From Sandaracinus sp. (GTDB lineage: Bacteria; Myxococcota_A; Polyangia; Polyangiales; Houyiibacteriaceae): a stretch of DNA of 44,439 nucleotides. The number at the start of each line of letters is the position of its first letter. Position 1 is the stretch's first letter. This document shows positions 33,779 to 41,548 of this stretch, one piece after another. Position numbers and translations under genes: made by a program. Where the stretch lies: assembly GCA_002699025.1 (NCBI GenBank), contig PABA01000235.1, forward strand, positions 109,877 to 154,315, written 5' to 3'. The notes beneath the pieces were generated by a model, which saw only the letters and a list, made by a program, of their open reading frames with translations, made no database searches and was not told where the DNA came from.

Positions 33779-35419
33779 GTGACGGCAGCCGCCTCCCATA
33801 CCGGTCCCCAGTCCGGCTGGGTCCTGGACGGGCGCTACGCGCTCGACGCGCCCATCGGCGTGGGCGGCACGGCGACGGTCTGGCGGGCGACGCACCTCCG
33901 GCTCCACCAGCCGGTGGCCGTGAAGTTCCTCCGCGACCCGGCCGACCCGGCTCTGCGGGAGCGCTTCATGCACGAGGCGCAGACGGCGGCCGCCGTGCGG
34001 CATCGGCACGTGGTCGAGGTGATCGACGTCGGCGTGCACGAAGGCTGGATCTACCTGGTGATGGAGCTCCTGACGGGGGAGAGCCTCGCGGACCGCATCG
34101 GCCGCGGCCCCATGGAGCTCGCCGACGCCGCGGCGCTCCTCGGCCAGCTCCTCGGGGGCCTCGCCGCCGTGCACGACGCGGGCATCCTGCACCTCGACCT
34201 CAAGCCCGAGAACGTCTTCCTCGTGGACGACGGCGACGGCGTGTTTCCCAAGCTCGTCGACTTCGGCATCGCCGCGTCGGCGGCGGCGCCGAGCGACTCC
34301 TGGTCTGGTGAGCGGGGCATCATGGGGACGCCCGAGTACATGTCCCCGGAGCACGTCGAGGGGCGCGCCGACCTGGACGTGCGCGCCGACCTCTACTCCC
34401 TCGGCGTGCTCTTCTACGAGATGCTCGCGGCCGAGCTGCCCTTCCACGGGCGGGAGCTGAGCGAGCTCCTGCACGCCGTGGCCGCGGGGGAGCACGTGCC
34501 CCTCGAGCGCTACCGGCCGGATCTCGGGCCGCACGTGCTCTCCTTCGCGGAGCGCGCCATGGCCGGGGAGCGGCTCGAGCGCTACGAGTCGGCCCGGGCG
34601 ATGCGGCGGGCGCTGGCGGTGGCCGTGCATCAGACGGCCTCGTCGCCGCAGCGGCACCACACCCCGGAGGGGGAGGAGCTGCGGAGCGCGGCGGCGCGCG
34701 TGGATCTCACGTCGCGCTTCCAGGCGGTCCCGGTGGAGCCCCGCGACTCGATGATCCGGGTGCGGCACCGGGACACGCGATCGCACACCATGGCGCCGCC
34801 CGTGCCGGCGCGACGCTCGAGGAGGCTGGCCTGGGTGGCGCTGGCGCTCGGTGTGCCGCTCGCGCTCGGCGTCGCCGGCTGGGCGATGCTCGGCGAGCTG
34901 GGCTCCTCGGAGGAGGCGGCGACGCCGGGCCCGCCCGCGCCGGTCGCTGCGGCGATGGGCGAGCCGGTCGCCGAGGTCCCTGGCGAGCAGGCCGCCGACG
35001 AGCAGATCGGCGACGAGCGGCTCGAGGACGAGCGGCTCGACGGCGAGGCGCGCTCCACCGCCATGGAGGAGCCGGCGCCGGAGGCCGCGCGGCCGAGCCA
35101 GGTGCGCTGGCTCCTCGAAGGGGTCCCCGAGCGCGCCCGTCTCTGGGTGGACGGCGAGCGGGCGAACCCGCGGGCCGTGGAAGGCGGGCTCGAGCTCGTG
35201 CTGGCCGCCGACGGCGAGGAGCACGGATTGCGGATCGAGGCGGCGCGGCGCGAGCCCTGGGAGGGGTCCCTCCACGCGGAGCACGACGGCGTCCTGCAGG
35301 TCGAGCTCGAGCGCCGGGCTCCTCGGCGCCGGGCCCGCGCGAGGGAGCGCGCGGAGCGGGAGGCGCCCGAGCCGACGCCGGCGCGGGGCACGGGCTTCGT
35401 GCGCGACCCCGGCTTCTGA
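33779..35419 (+). CDS. Non-RD Ser/Thr kinase (HLD motif) with membrane span and PEGA-like tail
   Basis: A protein of 546 aa from a GTG, paralogous to the preceding kinase ('GRYALDAPIGVGGTATVWRATHLRLHQPVAVKFLRD'). Lys49 is present, but the catalytic loop reads HLDLKPEN (138-145; the CTC codon at 34193-34195 replaces Arg). Catalytic Asp140, Asn145 and DFG (161-163) remain, so activity is plausible but without the Arg that normally links to activation-loop phosphorylation. The membrane span is about 350-370. A Glu/Asp-rich linker with 'DERLEDERLDGEARS' and a PEGA-like domain ('VPERARLWVDGERANPRAVEGGLELVLAADGEEHGLRIEAARR') follow. It ends 'FVRDPGF'. It may be constitutively active or a regulatory partner of the first kinase (inference). 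A 68-bp DNA repeat covers its stop codon. Confidence 0.9.
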   Translation: MTAAASHTGPQSGWVLDGRYALDAPIGVGGTATVWRATHLRLHQPVAVKFLRDPADPALRERFMHEAQTAAAVRHRHVVEVIDVGVHEGWIYLVMELLTGESLADRIGRGPMELADAAALLGQLLGGLAAVHDAGILHLDLKPENVFLVDDGDGVFPKLVDFGIAASAAAPSDSWSGERGIMGTPEYMSPEHVEGRADLDVRADLYSLGVLFYEMLAAELPFHGRELSELLHAVAAGEHVPLERYRPDLGPHVLSFAERAMAGERLERYESARAMRRALAVAVHQTASSPQRHHTPEGEELRSAAARVDLTSRFQAVPVEPRDSMIRVRHRDTRSHTMAPPVPARRSRRLAWVALALGVPLALGVAGWAMLGELGSSEEAATPGPPAPVAAAMGEPVAEVPGEQAADEQIGDERLEDERLDGEARSTAMEEPAPEAARPSQVRWLLEGVPERARLWVDGERANPRAVEGGLELVLAADGEEHGLRIEAARREPWEGSLHAEHDGVLQVELERRAPRRRARARERAEREAPEPTPARGTGFVRDPGF

Positions 35420-35555
35420 CGGAACCGCGCTTCTACGCGCCCCCGACTCCGGATGGGGCCGTTCTCGTGCGCGACCCCGGCTTCGGACGGGTCCGCGCTT
35501 CTGCGCGACCCCCGCTCCGGATGGGCCGTTCGTGCGAGACGCGGCTTCCGGCGGC
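35396..35555. repeat. 65-68-bp tandem repeat starting inside the kinase 3' end
   Basis: TCGTGCGCGACC occurs at 35397 and 35465 (period 68), with a diverged third copy TCGTGCGAGAC at 35530. The first unit contains the last codons of the kinase (FVRDPGF) and its stop; the others are non-coding. Linked segments such as CCGCGCTTCT and TCCGGATGG recur at the same offsets. Confidence 0.8.
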
Positions 35556-35617
35556 AGGTACGCCGCGAGCCGCGGTCCGCAGCGGCGCGCGGCGCCCCGA
35601 GGCGCTATGAGGGGTCG

Positions 35618-37066
35618 GTGCGCGCCCGCCGCCCCCTGCTCGCGTTCTTCCTCGGCGCCGCGCCCGTCTTCGTGGCCATGCTCGCGCGAGGGCCGGCGCG
35701 GGAGGCCCCGCCGCCGTCACCGCCGGACGTCGCCGTTCGCCCGGAGGTGCGCTGGATCGCGATCGCGGGCGGGCTCGAGCCGGCCAGCACCGAGGTCTCC
35801 ATGGCGCAGGACGTCGCCGCGCTCCGCGAGGCGCTCGGCGCCGCCGACGGCGTCATCCACTTCGGCGCCGGGCCCGGCTCGCCCGTGTCGGTGGTGGCCG
35901 AGGCGTCGCCGCCCACGCTCCGGTCCCGCCTCGCCGCGCTCTTCGCGCCCCGCGACCGCGCCCGCCGCTTCGTCGCCGGACCGGCCGCCCACGGCCCGGC
36001 GCGCTTCGGCCCCGTGCTGGACGCCCTCGACGCCGCCGCGCACCACCCGGGCCCGCCCCTGCTCGTCTACCTCGCCGGCCACGGGGACGGAGGCGAGGCG
36101 CCGGCCGAGAGCCTCTTCCGCCTCTGGGGCGGCTTCGCCCTCGCGCCCGTCGATCTCGCGCACGTGCTCGATGGCGCCGCGCGCCCCGTCCGCGTCGTCT
36201 CGAGCGCCTGCTTCGGCGGCGGCTTCGCCGAGGTGCTCTTCACGCAGGCGGACCCCTTGCTCGGCCCGGCCGAGCCCGTGCGTTGCGGGCTCTTCGCCAC
36301 CGCCTGGGACACGGAGGCGAGCGGCTGCGATCCAGACCCCGACCGGGGGCGGCAGGAGAGCTGGGCGATCCACTTCCTCCACGCGCTCCGCGGGGAGGAT
36401 CGGCGCGGGCGGCCCGATCCCACGATCGACCGGGACGGCGACGGCCGGGTCGGGCTCCTCGAGGCCCATACGGTCGCGCGCATCCGCGCCGTGTCCTTCG
36501 ACGTGCCCACGACGACGTCGGAGCGCTGGCTGGTGCACGCCGCGCAGGTGCTCGAGCTGGACGAGGCCGCGCCGCGGGCCGCGCTCCCCGAGGAGGAGGC
36601 GGTGGTGGCCGAGCTCGGCGCGGCGCTCGGGGCGCCGACGGAGGCGGCCGCCGAGCGGGCCTGGGCCGACGCGGAGCTCGCGCTCCGGCAGGCCGACGAG
36701 GCCCTCGCCGAGCTCGAGCGCCGCGCCGACGACGCCTTCTTCGCGCTCCGCATCCGCCTCCTCGAGCGCTGGCCGACGCTCGACGATCCCTGGGACCCGC
36801 GCTTCGAGCGGGCCCTCGCCGAGGACGGGCCGGCCATCGAGGCGGTGCTCGAACGGACGCCGGAGGCGGCGGCCCATCGGGAGGCGCGGGCCGCGCTCGA
36901 GGCCGCCCTCGAGGAGCGCGACGGGCTGCAGGTCGCGCTCGCGCGGCGTCGGCGGCTCGCGGAGGCCTGGGACGCGCTGAGCCTCGCCGGGGCGCTCGAG
37001 GCGCACGGCGGCCCGGCCTGGGCGACCTTCGAAGCGCTCCGCGCCTGCGAGCGCCTCCCGCCCTGA
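35618..37066 (+). CDS. Membrane-anchored C13/caspase-like peptidase with EF-hand-like loop
   Basis: About 482 aa from the GTG at 35618, after GAGGGG at 35609-35614. One hydrophobic segment near the N-terminus ('PLLAFFLGAAPVFVAMLA') is an anchor or signal. The clan CD cysteine-peptidase core is clear: 'LLVYLAGHGDGG' with His155 and 'VRVVSSACFGGGFAEVLF' with Cys198, followed by 'CGLFATAWDTEASGCDPDPDR' as in bacterial C13 (legumain-like) proteins. A D-x-D-x-D-G-like loop ('DRDGDGRVGLLEA') could bind calcium. The C-terminal 150 residues are helical and charged, probably coiled coil. It lies downstream of the kinase pair in the same direction. Regulation by those kinases is inference; a cell-surface protease role is equally possible. 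Confidence 0.82.
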   Translation: MRARRPLLAFFLGAAPVFVAMLARGPAREAPPPSPPDVAVRPEVRWIAIAGGLEPASTEVSMAQDVAALREALGAADGVIHFGAGPGSPVSVVAEASPPTLRSRLAALFAPRDRARRFVAGPAAHGPARFGPVLDALDAAAHHPGPPLLVYLAGHGDGGEAPAESLFRLWGGFALAPVDLAHVLDGAARPVRVVSSACFGGGFAEVLFTQADPLLGPAEPVRCGLFATAWDTEASGCDPDPDRGRQESWAIHFLHALRGEDRRGRPDPTIDRDGDGRVGLLEAHTVARIRAVSFDVPTTTSERWLVHAAQVLELDEAAPRAALPEEEAVVAELGAALGAPTEAAAERAWADAELALRQADEALAELERRADDAFFALRIRLLERWPTLDDPWDPRFERALAEDGPAIEAVLERTPEAAAHREARAALEAALEERDGLQVALARRRRLAEAWDALSLAGALEAHGGPAWATFEALRACERLPP

Positions 37067-37306
37067 GCCGGCGGAGCCGGGCGAGGCGCCGGATGCGAGA
37101 GGAGCACCGACGCCGCCCGAAGACGCCGCGCCGCTCGAAGACGCCGCGCCGCCCGAAGACGCCGCGCCGCCCGACGGCGCGCCGCCCGAAGACGCCGCGC
37201 CCGAAGACGCCGCGCCGCCCGACGCCGCGCCGCCCGAAGACGCCGCGACGCCCGAAGACGCCGCGCCGCCTGCACGCGCCGTATGCAGCGCGCGGGCGAC
37301 CCCCGC
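37067..37306. repeat. Convergent spacer with an 18-bp-type tandem repeat
   Basis: Between the C13-like gene and the minus-strand fusion gene, about 37117-37268 is made of imperfect copies of CGAAGACGCCGCGCCGCC (18 bp; some copies shortened by three or six bases, some with CGACGG). Unit lengths stay multiples of three, so open frames run through it on both strands (repeats of RRPKTP or GVFGRR), but no gene is supported. A role in termination is possible but unproven. Confidence 0.75.
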
Positions 37307-39646
37307 TCAGCTCAGCGGGCCGCCGGCGGTCTCGGCCATGCGCTCGGCGGGGAGGATCCGCGGGAGCTCCTCGAGGGGCACGATGCCCTGCTGGACGAGC
37401 TGCACGGCCCGATCGCGCATGGAGCGGAGCCCGGCCCGGAGCGCGGTCTCGCGGATGTCGTCGACGGGCAGCTTGCGCGCGATGGCCCGCCGCAGCTCGG
37501 CGCCCACGCGCAGGTACTCGACCACGGCGATGCGGTCGTAGGTCCCGTGATCGCCGCAGCGCGCGCAGCCATCGCCGCGGAAGGCGCGGAACCCCTCCGG
37601 CGGCCCCGCGGGGAAGAGCTCCGCGAGGATCTCCGGGTCCGGCTCCACGGCGCGCCGGCATCCGTCGCAGATGCGCTTCGCGAGGCGCTGGGCGATGACG
37701 GCGAGGAGCTCCCCGGCGATCGAGTTCGGGTGCATCTCGAGGTCGATGAGGCGCTGGACCGCGTCGACCGTGTCGTTGCTGTGGAGCGTCGAGAGGACGA
37801 GGTGGCCGGTCTGGGATGCCCGCAGCGCCTCGAGGGCCGTCTCCTGGTCGCGGATCTCGCCGACGAGGATCACGTCCGGATCCTCGCGGACGAAGGAGCG
37901 CATGGCGTCGTGGAAGTGGAAGCCGATCGCCGGCTTCACCTGCGTCTGCTGGATCCCCTCGATCGAGTACTCGATCGGATCCTCGACGGTGATGACCTTG
38001 CGCCCCTGCTGCCGCGCGAGGACCTGGAGGCCCGCGTAGAGCGTCGTCGACTTGCCCGAGCCGGTGGGGCCGACGACCAGGAGCAGGCCGGCGGGGCTGT
38101 CGAGGAGGCGGCGGTAGTCCTCGCCGACGTCCGGCGCGAAGCCGAGCTCGGCGATGGAGAGCAGGCGCTGCTTCTGCGGGAGCAGGCGGATCACCGCGTG
38201 CTCGCCGTGGAGCGAGGGCTGGGTCTGGACGCGCAGATCGTAGACCTGGTCGCCGGCGCGCCGACGCATGCGGCCGCCCTGGGGGAGCCGGCGCTCGGCG
38301 ATGTCCATGTCCGCGCTGATCTTCAGCACGTTGATGACGCCCTTCAGGTCGGTCGGCGTCATGCGCACGTGCTCGAGGTCCCGGAGCTCGCCGTCGACCC
38401 GCAGGCGCACCCGCACGCGCTCGCCGTAGATCTCGTAGTGGATGTCGCTGGCGCGCTCGCCGATGGCCTCGAGGAGGACCGCGTCGAAGAGTGCGACGGC
38501 GTGGGCGTCGCTGTCGCCGTGGCGCGCGAGGAGGTCGTCGCGCGGGGCGATGGGCCGCCCGACCGGGGCCGGGGCCGCGCCCTCCTCCTCGCGGAGGTCG
38601 AGGGCCGCCCAGAGACGCCGGTAGTCGGTCGGCGTGACCAGGTGGGCGACGAGCCCGTGGGCGTCGTAGGCCTTGGCGAGGTCGGCGAGGTGCGCGTCCG
38701 GATCGCAGGTCGCGACGAGGAGCCGGTCGTCCTTCTTGGCGAGGGGGATGACGCGGTTGTGCTCGAGGAAGGCGCGGGAGACGGCGCCGACGACGGCGGG
38801 GTCGGCGTCCGAGAGGAGCTCGCCGACGCCGCCGAAGCGCATGCCGCGCTGGATCGCGAGGGCGCGGTAGAGGTCGGTCTCCTGCACCAGGCCCTCGGCG
38901 AGGAGCTGGGTGCCGATGGGGCGGTCGCTGCGGCGGGCGGCGCGGGCGGCGCGCTCGGCGTCGTCGCGGCGCACGGAGCCCAGCTCGACGAGGATGTCGC
39001 CGAGGAGCGAGACGAAGCGGAGCGGGCCGAGGTCTTCGCGGTGGACCTGGCCGCCCTCCTGGCGCGTGAGGCGCACGAGGCGCTGCTGCGCGCGGTGCGG
39101 GCCTGCCGGGACGACCAGCCGGCCGCCGACGCGGAGCTGCTCGAGGAGGGGGGCCGGCACCTCGCGGGTGGCGGCCGAGACGAGGACGGCGTCGAAGGGG
39201 GCGTGGTCGGACCAGCCGGCGAAGCCGTCGCCGTGGCGAACGCGGACCGGGGGATCGCCGTGGCCGCGGAGCCGCTCCTCGGCGAGCCCGGCGAGGGCGG
39301 GGAGGCGCTCGACGGTGAAGACCTCGGCGCCGAGGGCGGCGAGGAGGGCGGCCGTGTAGCCGTTGCCCGTGCCGACCTCGAGGACGCGCTCCCCGGGGCG
39401 CACGGCGAGGGCTTCGAGGAGCTGGGCGACGACGCCTGGAGCGGGCGTGCTCTGACCCTCCTCGACGGGGAGCGGGCGGTCGAGGAGCGCGGCCTCGGCG
39501 AGCTCCGGGGCGACGAAGCGGGCGCGGGAGACCCGGTCGAGGGCGTCGAGCACCCGCCCGTCCCGCACGCCGCGTCGCTCGGCGTGGGCCCGCGCGGAGG
39601 CGGGGCGGAGGGGCGCGGGGGCGTCGCGCTGGCTCGGCGCCATCAT
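37307..39646 (-). CDS. Fusion of protein-L-isoaspartate O-methyltransferase and GspE/PilB-type secretion ATPase
   Basis: A single frame of 779 aa without an internal stop. Residues about 20-225 form a PCMT-type methyltransferase: 'LDRPLPVEEGQSTPAPGVVAQLLEAL', SAM motif I VLEVGTGNGYTA (88-99), 'GDGFAGWSDHAPFDAVLVSAAT' and 'LRVGGRLVVPAG'. A short Ala/Arg-rich linker (226-241) leads to a GspE N-domain ('RPIGTQLLAEGLVQETDLYRAL'). Then comes a complete ATPase: N2 domain ('ASDIHYE'), Walker A GPTGSGKST (526-534), Asp box 'VITVEDPIEY', Walker B 'DVILVGEIRD' (591-600), His box 'GHLVLSTLHSNDT' and a four-Cys zinc site (C660, C663, C694, C697). GspE/PilB drive type II secretion or pilus assembly; PCMT repairs isoaspartate. 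No other pilus or T2SS gene is in the window. Confidence 0.93.
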   Translation of the reverse strand: MMAPSQRDAPAPLRPASARAHAERRGVRDGRVLDALDRVSRARFVAPELAEAALLDRPLPVEEGQSTPAPGVVAQLLEALAVRPGERVLEVGTGNGYTAALLAALGAEVFTVERLPALAGLAEERLRGHGDPPVRVRHGDGFAGWSDHAPFDAVLVSAATREVPAPLLEQLRVGGRLVVPAGPHRAQQRLVRLTRQEGGQVHREDLGPLRFVSLLGDILVELGSVRRDDAERAARAARRSDRPIGTQLLAEGLVQETDLYRALAIQRGMRFGGVGELLSDADPAVVGAVSRAFLEHNRVIPLAKKDDRLLVATCDPDAHLADLAKAYDAHGLVAHLVTPTDYRRLWAALDLREEEGAAPAPVGRPIAPRDDLLARHGDSDAHAVALFDAVLLEAIGERASDIHYEIYGERVRVRLRVDGELRDLEHVRMTPTDLKGVINVLKISADMDIAERRLPQGGRMRRRAGDQVYDLRVQTQPSLHGEHAVIRLLPQKQRLLSIAELGFAPDVGEDYRRLLDSPAGLLLVVGPTGSGKSTTLYAGLQVLARQQGRKVITVEDPIEYSIEGIQQTQVKPAIGFHFHDAMRSFVREDPDVILVGEIRDQETALEALRASQTGHLVLSTLHSNDTVDAVQRLIDLEMHPNSIAGELLAVIAQRLAKRICDGCRRAVEPDPEILAELFPAGPPEGFRAFRGDGCARCGDHGTYDRIAVVEYLRVGAELRRAIARKLPVDDIRETALRAGLRSMRDRAVQLVQQGIVPLEELPRILPAERMAETAGGPLS

Positions 39647-39715
39647 CCGTTCATGGTGAACTATTTCACACTCGTCGCAACGAGCTTTCTCACCGACCTC
39701 GTCGCCCCCGCAGGA
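39647..39715 (-). promoter_or_regulatory. AT-richer region before the PCMT-GspE gene
   Basis: About 70 bases directly upstream of the minus-strand start are much less GC-rich than the surroundings (for example GTGAAATAGTTCACC, which also contains the inverted repeat GTGAA-5-TTCAC at 39657-39671). This is the likely promoter, but no confident -35/-10 pair was found. Confidence 0.4.
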
Positions 39716-39887
39716 GTCCTGCGGACGGGTCGGAGGGCGTCCTGCGGACGGGTCGGAGGGTGTCCTGCGGACGGGTCGGAGGGCGTCCAGCGGACGGGTT
39801 GGAGGGCGTCCTGCGGACGGGTTGGAGGGCGTCCTGCGGACGGGTCGGAGGGCGTCCTGCGGACGGGTCGGAGGGCGTCCTGCGGAC
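39716..39887. repeat. 23-bp tandem repeat, eight copies, core GTCCTGCGGAC
   Basis: Cores begin at 39716, 39739, 39762, 39785, 39808, 39831, 39854 and 39877, an exact 23-base period. Copy 4 reads GTCCAGCGGAC. Between the cores is GGGTCGGAGGGC with C/T variation. Spacer sequence is conserved, so this is a minisatellite and not a CRISPR array. The core is the reverse complement of that at 14-47 and 5580-5653. Confidence 0.93.
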
Positions 39888-39903
39888 CCCTCGAGCCGCG
39901 CGT

Positions 39904-41451
39904 TCAGCGGGTGTCGGCCCGGACGCCGTCGGCGCCGCGGGCGCCCCCGTCGCGGCCGTCCGCGCCGCTGCCCGCGCTGCCCCCGCTCACGATCAGCCCG
40001 GCCCGGTCCACCACCGCCGAGGGGCCGACGGCCAGCCCGATGGCCGGTCCACCGCCGCCGCCGCCGCCGCCCGCGCCGCCGCCGCCGTCCGCGCCGTCGC
40101 CGCCGTCGCCGCCGTCCGCGGCGCCGTCCGAGCCGCTGCCTCCGCCGGCGCCGGCTCCCTTCGCGCCGCCCGACGAGCTCCGCCCGCCCCGCGCGCCGCC
40201 GCCGCCGTTGCCGAGCTGCACCGTCACGTCCACGAGCGACACGTTGCTCCGCGCCGCGACCACGCCGAAGGAGCCGCCGCCTCCGCCGCCGCCGCCGCCG
40301 CCGGTCCCGCCGCAGCCGCCCGCGCCGCCGCCGCCGCCGCTCGCCCCGGCCACCCGCGAGAAGCCATCCGCGTAGCCGCCGCCACCGCCGCCGCCGCCGC
40401 CGCTGCCGCCGTCTTCCCCGTCGCCGCCGGCCTCCCCGTCGGCCGGGACGTAGAGCGCGTTCGTGTCGAGGGAGCCGAAGTCCGCCCCGCCGGTCCCGGG
40501 CTCCCCGTCCGCGCCGGGCTCGGGCTCGGTCGCGCCCGGGTCGCCGGGATCCGCGTCGAAGCCGAGGTCGTCGCTGCCGTTGCGTCCGCCCGCGCCGCCC
40601 ATCGCGCCGAGGCTCCCGTCGCCGCCGTCGCCGCCGCCGCCGGTCAGCGGGAGGCCGCCATCGCCGCCGACCCCACCGACGGCGCCGCAGCTGCTCTCGC
40701 CCCCGGCCCCGCCCGGCGTCCGCACGTCGCCGTCCCGCTCCGCGCCCGGGTCACCGTCCCCGCCGGGCGCGCCGTCCACGCCGTCGTCTCCGTCCCCGCC
40801 GTTCGCGCCGTTCCCGGGCCGCAGCTCGAGCGCCTCGAGCCGCACGCCCTCGGCGCCGACGACGCGCACGGCGTAGCTGCTCGCCCCGTCGGCCATCGCG
40901 TTCGCCGAGCGGATCTCGAAGCCCTCGAGGGCCGCCCCGTTCGCGCCGACGAAGACCGCCGTCGTCCCGGGCGCGTCGATGACGCTCACGCAGCCGCCGC
41001 TCGGGTCCCGGTCTCCGAAGCCGTCGCACCAGCCCCCCAGGAGGGTCACGCCCCGCGCCACGGTCACGTTCTCGGCGTAGGTGCCGCGCGCCACGCACAC
41101 GCCCTGGCCCGTGGTCGCCCGCTCGAGCGCCTCGCCGAGCGTCGCCACCGGGTCGCCCGCGCTCCCCGTCGCGCCGTCGTCGCCATCGGTCGCGACGTGC
41201 ACCTGGCAGGGCCCGGCGTCCGGGACGAAGGCGTCCACCCCGCCGGCGTCCACCCCGCCGGCGTCCATCGCCCCGGCGTCCATCCGGCCCGCGTCGAAGC
41301 CCGGCCCGCCGTCCGCGCCGCCGTCGCGCGCGCCCGCGTCCAAACCGCCGCCGCCGTCGCTCCCCGAGCGCGGCGCGAGCCCCGCCCGGTCCACGCCACA
41401 CCCGCCCACGAGCAGCCCCGTCGCGAGGGCCCACGCCGTCCAACCACGCAC
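39904..41451 (-). CDS. Gly-rich, PGRS-like surface lipoprotein with DUF1565-like beta-helix segment
   Basis: The GTG at 41451 is preferred: it opens a compact lipoprotein signal (TAWALATGLLVGGC), giving 515 aa. An ATG at 41514 adds 21 residues in promoter-like sequence. An Asp/Gly/Ala repeat linker ('MDAGAMDAGGVDAGGVDA') is followed by a parallel-beta-helix-like part ('VATDGDDGATGSAGDPVATLGEALERATTGQGVCVARGTYAENVTVARGVTLLGGW'), as in DUF1565/pectate-lyase-fold proteins. The C-terminal 300 residues are dominated by GG(D/A/G) runs with few other residues, like PGRS or collagen-like regions, interrupted by short beta strands ('SNVSLVDVTVQLGNGG'). Such proteins are usual on myxobacterial surfaces; binding partner and function are unknown. 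Confidence 0.82.
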   Translation of the reverse strand: MRGWTAWALATGLLVGGCGVDRAGLAPRSGSDGGGGLDAGARDGGADGGPGFDAGRMDAGAMDAGGVDAGGVDAFVPDAGPCQVHVATDGDDGATGSAGDPVATLGEALERATTGQGVCVARGTYAENVTVARGVTLLGGWCDGFGDRDPSGGCVSVIDAPGTTAVFVGANGAALEGFEIRSANAMADGASSYAVRVVGAEGVRLEALELRPGNGANGGDGDDGVDGAPGGDGDPGAERDGDVRTPGGAGGESSCGAVGGVGGDGGLPLTGGGGDGGDGSLGAMGGAGGRNGSDDLGFDADPGDPGATEPEPGADGEPGTGGADFGSLDTNALYVPADGEAGGDGEDGGSGGGGGGGGGYADGFSRVAGASGGGGGAGGCGGTGGGGGGGGGGSFGVVAARSNVSLVDVTVQLGNGGGGARGGRSSSGGAKGAGAGGGSGSDGAADGGDGGDGADGGGGAGGGGGGGGPAIGLAVGPSAVVDRAGLIVSGGSAGSGADGRDGGARGADGVRADTR

Positions 41452-41477
41452 GCCCCCAACCCTAGCAGAGTCCCCAT

Positions 41478-41499
41478 GCGGCCTGAATGCCGCCTGAAC
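41478..41499. promoter_or_regulatory. 11-bp direct repeat between divergent genes
   Basis: TGCGGCCTGAA and TGCCGCCTGAA lie head to tail with an 11-base period in the short region between the Gly-rich lipoprotein and the hydrolase. OmpR/PhoB-family regulators bind direct repeats of this spacing (CTGAA-6-CTGAA here). The specific regulator is unknown, and the match could be chance. Confidence 0.35.
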
Positions 41500-41548
41500 G
41501 CGCTTCATCACCATGGCGAGAGCGGGGCGCCCCCGTTACCTTCGCCCC

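Noticed and set aside
39716-39887. CRISPR-like array
   Set aside because: The units repeat with a 23-base period and no unique spacers; no cas gene is present.
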